Assembly: GCA_030549495.1 (NCBI GenBank)
Contig: JAUIRK010000970.1
Coordinates: forward strand, 622,001-686,000
Length of the DNA: 64,000 nt
Source: Nectonema munidae
Taxonomy: Eukaryota > Nematomorpha > Nectonematoida > Nectonematidae
Direction: 5' to 3'
The translations under genes and the position numbers were made by a program. Under the pieces are notes generated by a model. The model was given only the letters and a program-made list of their open reading frames with translations, was not told where the DNA came from and searched no databases. Shown piece by piece: positions 1 through 11,633 of this stretch (position 1 is the stretch's first letter; every line of letters begins with the position of its first letter).

Positions 1-258
1 ACAGATGGCAGTCATTATTTCAACGACTGTCCTTTACACGCTTCTTCTCATGTCTTGATACCTCCACTGAGATTTGATCCTACAAATTCGACTCATCTCT
101 TACACCTGCTCAACAACAATGATTTACAAACCATTTCAAGCAATCACTGCTCGTATACACAGAAACAAAAAGCGGTTGGCGTCAACGATTTCAGAAAAAT
201 TCCGCCCGGAGTAAATGGAGTTGAAAGCCTTTTACCCGTTCTTTGGGAAAAGGGTGTG
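1..258 (+). CDS. Exon A of dihydropyrimidinase/CRMP-like gene (5' end cut by window)
   Basis: Frame 1 is open from base 1 and encodes [12 protein letters not shown], then [10 protein letters not shown], then [13 protein letters not shown], then [20 protein letters not shown], an order diagnostic of the family. The exon ends at 258 before GTAAGA in phase 0. The open frame runs on to 408, but that part is intron read-through. Confidence 0.88.
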
Positions 259-3200
259 GTAAGATTGAAAAATCGTTATAATTTCAATAACACTATACTT
301 GAATTGCAGGGCGTCCCCTCCGTATTTAAATATTTCTATTTTTCAAACTTTTCGTTCTGGTCTTTTTTGTCCATGAGAGGCAGAGCTGAGTACAGAAACT
401 CTTTTTAATAGTTATTTGTTTTTAGCCAATTAAATCAATCTAGTCGATGTTGATTATTTTAATCAACTACGCAAAAATATAGGATCTGATTTCCAAAAAT
501 GGAAACGAATAACTTTTACCGGATATAGCTGGTATGTATTTATTTTCTAACATTATTTTAATTGTACTGAAAAGCATTATTATTGTTAAACTTGTAAATA
601 GTTACATTTAAATCATTTTTATTTTATGATATGTTTTTAAATGATTTTTCAACTTACTTTTTCATCTATAGTATAACTTTTATCCGTGTTCTATTGTGGT
701 CATTTATAACTTTATTTAACTTGTAATTAATAAGCAAAATTAATTTGTCCAGATTTGTCACTAAATGAAATAATATATAAAAAGTTCATACTTGCAAAAA
801 TGGAATATTTTATCTAGAAGCTCATGTGCCAAATGGGTGGATTGTATAACCAGAAATGGCTCGTTAATGACTTAAAGGTTACTCGATCCTTTTTTGAGAT
901 CCTTAATACCGAAAAAACTTTAAAAAAGCAGTTTTCAAAAGTTTTTAGATTAATAATGAAAATTAATTAAATTCCTTAAAAGAAAATAGGAATTTTGCGA
1001 TACTCTATCATCACCAAACACTGCATTTGGCGCGTACACTATGAAAAGTTGGCCAACCATCATCTAGTCTAGAGTTCGCACACCTTATTATGAAAAGAGC
1101 CCACACTTTCAAAAGTGAAATATAGTTTGGAGCGGTAAATAATAAAAATCTCTTGGATCGAGGCTCCACGCTCCCACCACTCCGCCATATTCCGAAAAAA
1201 ATCACTCTTTTTAACAATATATAATTATGATTAATATTCATACTTTACATGGAAGGAAAAACTCAGCTAAAAAATTATTTTTACCTTCTAAAATTTACTT
1301 TAAAAATATTCAAAGTAAAAAATACCTATTTACAATTTTAAAGATGCGAGTTAAAACATCATAATTTTAAAAATACTTCTAGATTTAACATTTTTCATTT
1401 TCGAGCAATTTCTTTCTAGAATGATGGATCAATTTTGGGCACAAACTAATAAAAAAAATTTGCGATTTTTTATTTTATCATTCGTCTAAATCACTGTTTC
1501 CCAAAGTGGTCTATGCAGGAAAATCTTTTTTCGGGGGGTCTATGGTTTGTGAAAGGGGGTCTGCATGCATACTCAGTCTTGTCGATAAGGGAAAGCAAGT
1601 ACTGATTGCTCACATCACAAAATGATAAACTTACATACAATGTATTTCTCATCTTTCTCTCTCTCTCACAAACACATGTCGCCTACTCTCATCATATCAA
1701 TTCCTCATCTCCTCCTTCACCCTTATTTATTTCTTATTTTTGATAAAAATAGGTAAAGAAAAGATAAGAAGTTTATGTCAAGTAAATGAAATAAATAAAG
1801 TATTAGAAATACAAAGGTTAAGATGGTTTGGGCATGTAAATAGCAGACCTTTCGGTGATCTAATTAAAGAAGCTTATAAAAATCAAACTTTAGGTAAGAG
1901 TAAAGGCAGGCCAAAGATGACATGGATAGAAATAGTCAAAAAAAGACATGAGCAAAAGACATTTAGCATTAGGGGACGAGCAAAATAGAGATGAATGGAG
2001 ACGCAAAATAATGAGAGATTGGATGCCATAGTGGTAAAAACCGGCTAAACCTCAGTGTGCTGGGAACACTAGCCATAAAATTGATTATTATTATTATTAT
2101 TATCTCCTTCTTCACACACGCACAGAGATTTATGTCTCCAACTATTCATCAACAAAGGGAACACATTAACCTCTGCTTTCTCATAATATTAATAATACCC
2201 TAATAAAGTAAGTGCTTGATTATCTTAAATTTACTTGTAATTGACAAAAAAACTGGGATTTTTTTATAAAACTAAAAGAGGAATTTTAAAAAATGTACTA
2301 AAATTGGTCACATCTCAAAGGTGCAAAGTGTGAGAAGAAGGGAGAGGTGGAATACGGTGACTTATCCCTACCCCTCCCTTTGGCTCTCTGATGATTTGAA
2401 ATGAATTTTCTCGTTCTATGGCTACCAGACAAATGCCCCTTTATTAGAATGAGAGGGGCAACAGAACCCGCGTCTCTAAATCATAAAATTAACAAGCATG
2501 TTTTGTTAGTTAAAATTGGTTGGTTAGTAATATTAAAAATTTCACCAAGGGCGATTTTACTTGGGCATTTTTACCTACAACTATTTTATATACTTATTTG
2601 AGGTTTTGATATTTTTTGTAGAAGTGACCACATGGATGTTTCCTACAGCATTTGTCTGTTTTTATGCGTAGGGTGAATTGAAAAAAGATAGTATCCCCCT
2701 CGCCCTCCTTTCTACTTTACGTCCTGATATACAATGCTGTAATTCACTATCTTTTTTGGGATTTTATAATTAAACTCTGTGTTTTATAAATTCATTAGTA
2801 GTGTCGAAAGTTTTTGTTCATTATAAATTTTCAAAGATTACTTGTAGTAACAAAATAAGGAGTAGAGGGATTAAGTGATAATTCAGTCTAATTCTTCGCA
2901 TTTTATAGCAATTTTAGCTATTGCTTGCCTAAGATATTTTGAAGGGTGTCAAATCAAAATGCCCGAAAACCAAAACACCCGAATACCGAAAACCAAAATG
3001 CCCGAAACCAAAACACCAGAAACCAAAACGCCCAAAAATAGTGCACCGGGTGCTTTGACTAGGATGTTACTATTTTTAGATTGGGATACAACCTTTTTCA
3101 TTTATCTTAAGAGGCTTTTCGTTTTCATATTTTATTTTATTTTGTCATTGAAGTAACATTTTGTAAGTTTTCTTTCTTGATTTTCAAATTTATTCATAGA

Positions 3201-6200
3201 TAATTTTTATTGAACATGGCTGAACAAAAAAAGAAATGTAGGCAGTATAGCATCGAATATTTCGAATTTGGCTTTATTTCTTCTCTCTCGGACATCCACT
3301 TACCCATGTGTCTTATATGTAGCAAAGTGTTGAGCAACGACGAAATGAAGCCGTCCAAGTTGAAGGATCATCTGAACAGATGTCATCCTGATAAAAAAAA
3401 GTTCTAATCTGTCGTACTTCAAAACTTTGAAAGAAAAATACGTGAAAAGGGTTACGGTGGATAAGATGCTTGCTTTAAACTCAAGAAAAGAAGAACTTTT
3501 GCATTCAAAAATCTATTCCATTACCAAATATTTTAGCAGCAGCTGTAGATGGAGCATAATCAATGTTTGTTAGGTATCGTTGTTTCATAAGCCATTTGAA
3601 ACGAAGTGTGTCTGGAGTTTTGGCAATTGATTGCGTCATTCACAAGCAACATTTAGTAGCGAAAATATTGAATACCAGACTTCATGATTCTCTTCAACTT
3701 GTCATAAATGCCATTAACAAGATTCGTAGCAGTGCGCTCAATAGTAGGTTATTTTCTCAGTTGTGTCAAGAAAATAACGAGGACTTCAAAGCTTTATACC
3801 AAAGCTGTCAAAAGGACTTTGTTTAACAAGATTTTTCTCTTTTTTGAGTCCTAAACATCTAGTTCTCAAAGAAAACCTGATTAAATTCAAAGTAGATATT
3901 GCTTTTTTAAGTGATTTGTACACTAAATTTAATGATGTCAACTTGCAGTTACAAGGTGACAGACTGAATTTAATTGAGACAAAGTCTATTGTTGGAACTT
4001 TTCTTGACAAAATTAACTTGATGAAACAAAATATTGGAAAACGCCAACTTTCTCAGTTTCCAAATTTATCATCGACATACGTTGAAGATAATAACTTTTT
4101 GGTATACATCCAGCATTTAAATGTTCTTAATAAAGATTTTAAAGTTAGATTTGATGACATTTTAACTCTGAACATACCCCATTGGCTAATAAACCCATTT
4201 GATGAATCTGAAGTAGAAGATATCGCATTACAAGAAGAACTGATTGAAATTCGCTGTAGCTTAAGGTGATTTTTAAAAAAAGTTATCAGCAATTTTGGTT
4301 CCAAAAAGAAATTCCTTTTGCTTATCCCAAATTATGGGCTATTGCAAACAAACTATTGATTGCTATTCCATCTTCCTACATAGTGGAGAAGGGTTTCAGC
4401 GTTGTTAATAATCTTCGCACAAAAAAGCGAAACAGATTACAAATTGTCCAACGTGGAGACTTGAGATTGAATCTCACCAACTTGAAATCAAATATTGACA
4501 AACTGCTTGCAAACCATCAAACTCATCCTCCACATTGAAAACATTAGTTTACCTTTCTTTGTGCCACATTAATTTCAATTCATTTTTATTTTGCTTGGAA
4601 ATTCGATTTAAAATTCCTCCAATAAAACCCTTTATTTTTTCCTCATTTAATTCAAGATTACAAAATCAGAATTAAGCTGGCACAGTAAGTTGTCAAAACT
4701 AATGGCTAACTTTTTAAACTTTGTATTAATAAACGAAGTTCAGCATAGTCGAACAAGGGGTCGGTGGTGACCAAAAAAAGGTCCAGGGGTCCATAAGTTA
4801 GAAAAGTTTGGGATCCTCTGGTCGATTAAGAATGGCAGGGATTAATCCTTTTGATATCAGCAACAAGAATTTGTATGTTCTTTGAAATCAGATTATTTAA
4901 TTAAGAGAGTAGCAGGCCTGTAGACAGAGGGGGCAAGGGGGGGGCTGAGCCCCCCTAAATAATATAGAAAGCCCCCCTAACTAAAATGGAAAGCCCCTCT
5001 TTTATATTTTTTCTTCAACATTGTTTTTATAGCATAGGATTTTTATCCTTTTTTTATGACTCTGTTTAAATGCGACTTCTGACTGTATTTAACTGTTTAT
5101 CCAATATTATTTATTTATCTTTTTTTATAATTAAAAACAATATTTTTCTGTCACAGTTTTGCAATGGCTACAAGTGGTTTTTAAATTTAATATATTGAAA
5201 GTATTTTTATATTTGAGCAAAAATTAAACAAAAATTTCTCAGTTTTATTATATTTATGTTTTTCAATAGTTTTTCAAATTATTATTTACTTTATATTTAA
5301 TTTTTATATTTTGTTTTGAAATGTATATGTAACTAATTTCAGTTATTGATCTTTTTCTTATTTTTTTAGCAAAATTCCCTTTTTTTAGAAAATAAAATAA
5401 TTTGATATAAATTTATAATTACAAAATTTAAAATGTTATGAATTCAGTGTTTAAATGAAGTGTGATAGTTACAATATGCACAATTTTTATCCAAAAATTT
5501 TTTAAATAAATAAATGATATAATTAATACTGTGTAAGTTCATGATTATTTGTTTAGCTATTTAAACCTTTCAGAATTTTATGGATAAATTTGTAATAAAA
5601 AAATAAGAAAAGAAGCAAGCCAGTATCTTGTTTCTTCCTGCAAAGAAGTTTCGACAAGAACATCAAGAAATAATCGTGAAGATAATGTTGAACATAATAG
5701 TATTACTGATTTAAGTAAAGATAGTAGATCGTGTCCAATTATAAATTTTCCAAAAATTCGGATTCACGTTCATTTCAGAAAAACTGGTACAATTTATATC
5801 CTTGGCTTGAATACTCAGTTATGAAAGTCTTTTTGCTTTCCCTGTAGCTTTTTGCCAAAATTAATCAAAGAGACACACTTTTACTTTGATGGCTTTTCTA
5901 CTGGAAAAAGAAAGAAGGAAACAAAGTTTCTCAAACATCAGCTCTCTCCCTTGACTCAATGGCGCTTGGAAAGAGAAAAAGCTCGTTTGGAAAATGACAC
6001 TTCTGTTTCGACTCTCGTTTGCAGAGGTGCAATAGAAAAAAATAGATATTATTTGAGATCAATTCTTGATGTAATTAAATTTCTAGCAAGCAATCAATTG
6101 GCTTTCAGAGGAACATTCAACGAAGATATATCTAAGGAAGAAGGTCTTTTCAATAACCTTTTTGACTACACTATTGAAAAAGACCCCTTAAAAGAAATAA

Positions 6201-9076
6201 TTAATTCTCATGTTCAACAGAATGCAAAATACACTTCTCCACAACTGCAAAATGAAGTTATTTCTACTCTCCATTATATGGTTAGAAACTCTGTTGCAAA
6301 CAATATTAAAGAATGCGATTCAGGTAACTTTTCACTTATGATGGATGCACAAGAGACAAAACTAATACAGAGAATATATCAATCGGTATCCGTTATGTTA
6401 AAAATGGAAAAATTCACGAATCATTGCTAGACATTGTTACCTTCATCATAATGAACTCGATGCAAATTCAATTGCTTCAAAGTGCAGATATTCTGAACGA
6501 AACTGATATCGATTCTGGAAATTCTTTCTCATGTTTTGATGGAGCAAGTGTCATGAGTGGGTGCAACGGTGGAGTACAAGCAATCACAACAAAAACTAGG
6601 AAGAAAAATTCCCTATGTTCATTGTCTAAATCACCGTCTTCATTTAATTATTATTGACACTTTTAGTAATAACAAAATTATCAAAGACTTTTGCGATCAG
6701 TGTAAGTCGTTGTATACCTTTTTTCGACTCCAAAAGTTGCAAAACATTATAATGGAATATCTTTGAAAAGATTATTAGAACAAAGATGGAGGGACATTAT
6801 CAAACTACAAAAGCTATCATCTCTGAATTTTGTCAAATAAGAAAAACTTTAAAAACAATTATAAATCTCAGAGATGCTTCTATAGATGGTGGAATTGTAG
6901 TAGAAGCAAAAGGATTTTATTCAACACTTTCAAACATTAAATTTACATTTGCAGCGTTTTAGTAGAAAAAGTTTTAAGTTTGATACAACCTGCAGATAAA
7001 GTCTTCCAAAAAAGAGAAATTGATCTTGCTGCAGCAATGGAGATATCAGATAGGTTTTTGCTGAGATAAAAAAACTAAGAAGTGAATATGTTTTTGAAGA
7101 TGTTAAGAAAACTGGAGAAGAGATGATTGGTAAAGAAAATATTGAAAACGTTAATTCGAAAAGAAAACTTTTCTAGTTCTCGACTTAAAAATGTTATAGT
7201 GACTTGTCCCACTGGACAAAGATTAGATAAAATTATTTTAGTTCTCAAAAGTTCATTTTTTCCGCCATTGATCACATTTTAACTGAATATGAAAAACTTC
7301 AATAAAACTCATGTTTGTATAAAGAAATTGCTTCTATAATAACTCAACTATCAACAGAAAGCTTCAAAACTAAAAACTTTCAAGAAATAAGCAAACTTAT
7401 CAAAATTCCTCCAGAAGCGAGTTATTAGTGGTGCAAAATTATCTGAAGAAAAAAATGTTTTGTTTACCATTCCAAATATTGTGAAAGTTCTTTACGAGCA
7501 AAGAGAAGTTTTCACTGATACTTACAATTTTGTTGCCAGCCTTGCTTCTTTCCCATGTTCTACAGCTTTATGTGAGTCATCATTTTCGACTCTATCAAAT
7601 ATAGACACTCCACAAAGGAGAACAATGTTGAGTACTCGCAAAGCGAATCTCTCAATGATTGGTTTTGAATCTAAAAGGTTGAAAAACATTGATTTCATTG
7701 AATTTTGCAAAGAGTTTTCAAAAAAGTCAAGAAGATTAATTTTGTTTTGATTTTAATATTGTTTTATTTTTCAAAACATGTAAAGTAAAAGTTTGACACT
7801 TATTGTTTATAAAAAAATTTTCAAAAAGTCATTTTTTTGAAGGCAGGAAAGATAAACCACAAATATAAAAAAATTTTTTGTAAAAATATTTAGCCCCCCT
7901 AAATTTTTTTCCAGCCCTCCCAAGTGAAAAGTTCTAGCTACGGGCCTGGAGAGTAGTTTGTGGCTTACTAAATGCTTATACCAAAATTTGGCACGAAATA
8001 TGTAATGTCAAAAATATATATATTTCGATTTCTAATTTTTAGAGTTTTTTCTTGCGAAATTTATCATTTAATTCCAACTTGAACTAATAGAGAGTGTGAT
8101 TTACCCAAACTTTCAAATAATAATAAAATGATGTGATGAATTAAATATTTGACGACCAGAATTTTGAAGAATACTCGTTTGTCTTCTTTTTCAATGGAAT
8201 ATTAAAAACGGACTTATTTCATTTCTTGGAAAAACCGATCTTAAAGGGTTAAAGTAATTGAAACTGATTTAACATATGTGGTGTATAGGGTTAAATCACT
8301 TGAAACATTTGAAAGCCTACTTTTGTATTTTTAGGAATTTCTATGATTTTGGATAAAAATGATTTTTGTTTAACTTCAGTGAATCCTAATTTCCAAAATA
8401 AACTATTATTTATTTGCTGAAGAAAACTCATTGGGGGTATTTAAACACACTCAAACATATTTTAGAAGTACCTTTTGCCATTGCTGCCTTTTATTCATTG
8501 CCATAAATTATTTTAAAACATTTTGCTCTACTTTTGCAATAACTGATGCCTTGATAAAATTTAGTTATCAGGAAAGATGGATCCTTGTCAGTATGTTGCC
8601 ATCACAAGTACCAACGCTTCAAAAATATTCAATCTTTATCCGAAAAAGGTATTAATAGGCAAATGATAGTGGCCTTCTTATATCCCAAAAACTGGATTTA
8701 GGGACGTATATCGGTGGGATCGGATGCAGACATCGTCATCTTCGACGCGAATCAAAGCTTCACTGTCTCGAAGGAATCGCACGCTATCGCTTCCGACTTC
8801 AACGTGTTCGAAGGCTACGCTTGCAGTGGTAGAGCTTGTGCCGTGCTCCTCTCTGGCAAGATGGCGTATGACTCCACCCAGCGTGACAACACTTTGCTAG
8901 AAAAAGCTTCCGCCAAGTTTGTCAAGGCGATGCCCTGGTCTAACTACTTTTATCCTAAAATTCAATTCAGAAACAAAGTAACGCACTTTTCTCATAAACA
9001 TTTTCTTTTCTTTATGGCGATCTCAATAGAAAGTAGCTCTTCTATTGGCATCATGCACTCGCGTCATTACTTTTGA
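1..9076 (+). CDS. Dihydropyrimidinase/CRMP-family protein, 3' part of gene (exons 1-258, 8565-8648, 8702-9076)
   Basis: Cyclic amidohydrolase family: dihydropyrimidinase opens dihydropyrimidine rings in the cytosol, while its animal relatives, the CRMPs, are non-enzymatic cytoskeletal regulators. Three exons join in frame (phase 0 both times). Exon A begins TDGSHYF at the window edge and ends LWEKGV before a GTAAGA donor. Exon B reads LSGKMDP...[15 protein letters not shown]. Exon C begins [15 protein letters not shown]. Together they align with the C-terminal third of vertebrate DPYS/CRMP without a gap. The intron between A and B is 8306 bp and full of transposons; the one between B and C is only 53 bp. 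At the site of the metal-binding Asp (TDNC in dihydropyrimidinase, SAHC in CRMP, from memory) this protein has SNHC, so it may lack amidohydrolase activity. The gene starts upstream of the window. The last exon may instead end at 8977, before a GTAACG donor, because the sequence after FRNK looks unconserved. Confidence 0.88.
1740..2102 (+). mobile_element. LINE 3' fragment with (ATT)n tail, inserted in hAT element 1
   Basis: The frame encodes [15 protein letters not shown] then [13 protein letters not shown], the conserved C-terminal tail of many non-LTR reverse transcriptases. After a frameshift near 1970 it continues as [14 protein letters not shown] and stops. A short 3' UTR and an (ATT)n run at about 2085-2102 form the typical LINE end. 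It is 5'-truncated with no reverse transcriptase core. Confidence 0.75.
2947..3046 (+). repeat. Minisatellite of about 14-16 bp unit (AAAACRCCCGAAACC-like)
   Basis: Five to six imperfect tandem units of an ACCAAAAYRCCCGAA type. The open frame across it reads [17 protein letters not shown], which is the repeat translated and not a protein. Confidence 0.7.
3210..4538 (+). pseudogene. Broken hAT transposase (SCAND3/ZBED5 type)
   Basis: In order: a BED-type zinc finger ([13 protein letters not shown] then [10 protein letters not shown], 3300-3400); [16 protein letters not shown] and [20 protein letters not shown] (3563-3826); [20 protein letters not shown] (3895-3955); and the C-terminal dimerisation block [18 protein letters not shown] then RGDLRLNLT (4350-4470), ending in HQTHPPH. 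Several frameshifts separate the blocks. The middle catalytic part between the finger and VIHKQHL is missing, so the copy cannot encode an active enzyme. Plain DNA transposon. Confidence 0.85.
4913..7948 (+). mobile_element. hAT element 2 (ZMYM1-like), 3036 bp, perfect 8-bp target duplication
   Basis: It starts CAGGCCTGTAG and ends with the complement of CAGGCCCGTAG. GAGAGTAG is directly repeated at 4905-4912 and 7949-7956. Poly-G/C stretches (AGCCCCCCTAAAT) lie just inside both ends. The flanks are only about 90 bp from hAT element 1, in the same intron. The perfect duplication implies a more recent insertion than element 1. Confidence 0.92.
5852..7750 (+). pseudogene. Broken hAT transposase (ZMYM1/TTF-type finger family)
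   Basis: The first block encodes a region rich in charged residues ([17 protein letters not shown]) and [11 protein letters not shown], typical of ZMYM1-like hAT proteins. [10 protein letters not shown] (near 6340) is where the first catalytic Asp lies. [19 protein letters not shown] (6536-6590) and [14 protein letters not shown] follow in other frames. The C-terminal dimerisation block is [20 protein letters not shown] (near 7540-7600). At least four frame changes and several stops break it. A weak remnant of the N-terminal finger region may lie at 5580-5850. Confidence 0.85.
8565..8648 (+). CDS. Exon B of dihydropyrimidinase/CRMP-like gene (84 bp, 28 codons)
   Basis: An AAATTTAG acceptor precedes 28 codons encoding [20 protein letters not shown] then IFNLYPKK, followed by a GTATTA donor. 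This is the segment missing between exons A and C when compared with DPYS/CRMP. Both junctions are phase 0. Confidence 0.88.
8702..9076 (+). CDS. Exon C (terminal) of dihydropyrimidinase/CRMP-like gene
   Basis: The acceptor GGATTTAG is at 8694-8701. The exon encodes [38 protein letters not shown] and [17 protein letters not shown], matching the family C-terminal small domain. The frame stops at 9074-9076. A possible donor (AAA then GTAACG) at 8978 is also in phase 0, so the last 33 codons are uncertain. Codon use here is visibly more GC-rich than the flanking introns. Confidence 0.85.
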   Translation, partial: GRISVGSDADIVIFDANQSFTVSKESHAIASDFNVFEGYACSGRACAVLLSGKMAYDSTQRDNTLLEKASAKFVKAMPWSNYFYPKIQFRNKVTHFSHKHFLFFMAISIESSSSIGIMHSRHYF

Positions 9077-9522
9077 AAAAAAGTTACACGAGCATTTCAA
9101 GAAACACGCCATCTTCCCATGTATTCAATGTTTTTATACTATCCCTCAACATATTCAGTTTATGGATGCTATTTGCCTCCTTCACTTTTCAAATACATGT
9201 GGCTTCTGCTTAAGTTTATGTGCAAAATATTTCAAAATTAAATTAAGTAAGATCACAAAATTCAATATTAAATTAGTATAGAGCAGGGGTGGAGAACCTG
9301 CGGCCTTAAGGCCGCATGCGGCCTTTCGGGCCATCAAGTGCGGCCTTTGATATAAATATTATTTTTTATAAAAACCTTGAATAGTTTTTAAGTCTGAAAT
9401 CATTATACACGTGAAACTTATAATATACACCACACATATAGACGAAAGGCATATTAATTGTGTTCAGTGATGTCACTCCCAGAAATTGGAAGCATTTTTC
9501 TCCGAACCCAATGAATTTTAAC

Positions 9523-9930
9523 TTAACCGGTGTTCTCCCAATGTCCTCATATGAGGACACAAAATAGATTGTCTTTAATTTATCATAATTTTTTCTAACA
9601 GTGAAATTGACTTCAAAAAAATATTTTTATGAAATAAAGTACTAGTAAATTATGTTAAACAAAAAAAAATATTTTTTTTTTCATTTTTGATTTTCTAATA
9701 ATAATAATTAAAGTTTTTAAAGAGTGAATATTTTCCATTAAAATTTTTCAGACTTGTCAAGGTTTTTCTCAAAAATTATAAAAGTATGATTTAAGTAAAT
9801 TACATATCAAGCTAAACAAGTTAAATTAGTATAATCATAATTTATTTAAAAAAAAACAATATAATATATAAGTTGAAGAACTTTCAATAGTACTGTCCTC
9901 ACATGAGGACATTGGTATCATACACTTATT
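9523..9930. mobile_element. TTAA-type MITE nested in hAT element 3
   Basis: The left end is TTAACCGGTGTTCTCC at 9523. Both ends carry the palindromic 18-mer TGTCCTCAYATGAGGACA (9540-9557 and near 9896-9913), next to CCAATG on the left and its complement on the right. The right TTAA is degraded, so the right boundary is approximate. Confidence 0.5.
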
Positions 9931-10289
9931 TTCTATTGAATCGATTTTTAAAGAAAACCTGATAAATTTTATCATCAAATTTATTAATTTTTAAATGATT
10001 AATAAAATACAAATATAAAGTTTATTTATAAATATAAAATTTTTTATATATACAAAATTATATTTTTTATAATAGAATGTATAATATTTTAATAAAGTTT
10101 TTTATTGAATATATAAATAAACTTTACAAGTTTAGAATAAAATATGGATGAAGGAATACCGTTTGATACATTGGAAGAATAAATACACTTCTTTTTTACC
10201 CCAGATTCCAGAACTATGTCAAAAGCATTGAAACGAACATTGAAAAAAGTAAATAGGATCTTTAATGAGCAATGGGACTGCAATATTTT

Positions 10290-11093
10290 TTAGTGAATAG
10301 TGACGGCTAAATGTCTTGCTTGCTGTGTGATACCACAATTGTAACGGTTAAGAAATTCAATGCATAGCAACATTACGCTTTTCATAAAGACAATAAATAT
10401 GCCAAATTAGAGGGTGAGTCTCGAAAGCTAGCACTGAAGGAACTGAAAGATGGAAAGCAAAAGCAAAGACAATAGTTCCATTTTGTGTTACATCAAGGGC
10501 ATCAACTTTATGCTGCGGCAAAAGCCAGCTATAAAGTTGCATATTTGTATGGAAAAATCTGTAAACCATTCACCGATGCAGAACTCGTGAGGGAATGTAT
10601 TTTAGAAGTGGTAAGATGTGTAGATCCAGATAAAGTTAACAAATATAAAGAGGTACCTCTTTCAAGAAGGACTAATACAGATCGACAGTATGAATTGGTT
10701 TGTAATGTAACAGAGCAACTCAAAAATGTAACCCAGAAAGAAAATGTGTATTACTCAGTAGCCTAGGATGAATCAACAGATTCAGTACAAGTATTGTATT
10801 AAGAATGAAGGATTTATTAATCTCTGTTTAACAACAGGGAAGATCCCATTGAAATTTGGAAAAAGGCTGTAGAATATCCTCGTCTTTATGAATATGCACG
10901 CCGACTGATTTACTTCTTTTCTACAACATTGTGTTGTGAATCCACATTCTCGTACTTGACGCAAATAAAGAATTCGCTGAGAACACAGTTAACAGATGAG
11001 CATTTGGAGAACCAATTGAAACTAAGAACGACTATGTTGGAGCCTGATATCAAAATGCTTTCTCAAAAGAAGCAAACTCAAAGAAATCATTAA
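10290..11093 (+). pseudogene. Internally deleted hAT transposase (GTF2IRD2-like)
   Basis: The N-terminal zinc-finger-like region is visible near 10300-10380 (MSCLLCDTTIVTVKKFNA). It is followed by KASYKVAYLYGKICKPFTDA and RQYELVCNVTEQLKNV (10500-10740), then YYSVA, a stop, DESTDS, where the first catalytic Asp lies. The rest of the core is absent. The sequence resumes with the dimerisation block STTLCCESTFSYLTQIKNSL and ENQLKLRTTM (10918-11040), ending at 11093. The order and spacing match this family apart from the deletion. Confidence 0.88.
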
Positions 11094-11619
11094 TTTGTAT
11101 AAAGAGGACCTACTTACCTAAATGAAATATTTGAAAACTTCATATTCTCGATGTTTATACGCCTGTCTTTTTTTAGAAGAATATTATTAATTAATACTTG
11201 TATAAAAAGTACCTACTTAAATAAAATTTTATGTTTTTGATAAACACACATGTCGTTCTTTTATTAGATTATTATTATTAAATGTCTTACGAGGGGATAA
11301 AATAACTGAAAACAAAAATAGTAATTTGTTCAGTGCGGCCTCTATGAGGGACGGTGAATTGTAAGGTGGCCTTCATGCACAAAAAGGTTCCCCACCTCTG
11401 GTATAGAGTAAGGAAATAGAAGCCTTTAAAAAGCAGTGCACAATGATGATACATTGCCTAGCACAAGTTCAGCAGGGTGGATGTTAATTTGACAGCTCCA
11501 TAAAAGTTCTAATAATACTTAAATACGCCCAAAACTCATAAATACAGGTATTAATAGGTATGCTAAATAAGAAGACAAATTAAAGTTGCCATTGAAATTT
11601 CTAGGTGACTCCATTCTTT

Positions 11620-11633
11620 GTTGTCATAGCAAC
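11620..11633 (+). promoter_or_regulatory. X-box (RFX-type) motif
   Basis: GTTGTCATAGCAAC fits the palindromic X-box consensus RYYNYY-N2-RRNRAC bound by RFX factors. In animals such sites often lie upstream of ciliary genes. It is followed within 85 bp by ATGAAAAAAAGAAAGCAAG. Whether it is used is unknown; one 14-bp match can arise by chance. Confidence 0.35.

Larger units (their letters stand above)
1492..4820 (+). mobile_element. hAT element 1 (SCAND3/ZBED5-like), degenerate, in the CRMP-like intron
   Basis: The ends are imperfect inverted repeats: CACTGTTTCCCAAAGT on the left, and the complement of the right end reads CAGAGGATCCCAAACTT. This is the usual hAT pattern. No clean 8-bp target duplication remains (GTCTAAAT against GTCGATTA), which suggests age. 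Inside lie a LINE 3' fragment (1740-2102), a minisatellite (2947-3046) and a broken transposase (3210-4538). Confidence 0.75.
9284..11400 (+). mobile_element. hAT element 3 (GTF2IRD2-like), 2117 bp, perfect 8-bp target duplication
   Basis: It starts CAGGGGTGGAGAACC, and the complement of the end reads CAGAGGTGGGGAACC. GTATAGAG flanks it at 9276-9283 and 11401-11408. GC-rich subterminal blocks (TGCGGCCT repeated near 9300-9350 and GTGCGGCCTC near 11335) are probably transposase binding regions. It lies just downstream of the CRMP-like gene. The catalytic centre is deleted, so this is a non-autonomous copy. Confidence 0.93.

Noticed and set aside
2875-3156. Proline/lysine/threonine-rich repeat protein (KMPETK repeats)
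   Set aside because: It is a translated minisatellite inside a degenerate hAT element, with no supporting context.
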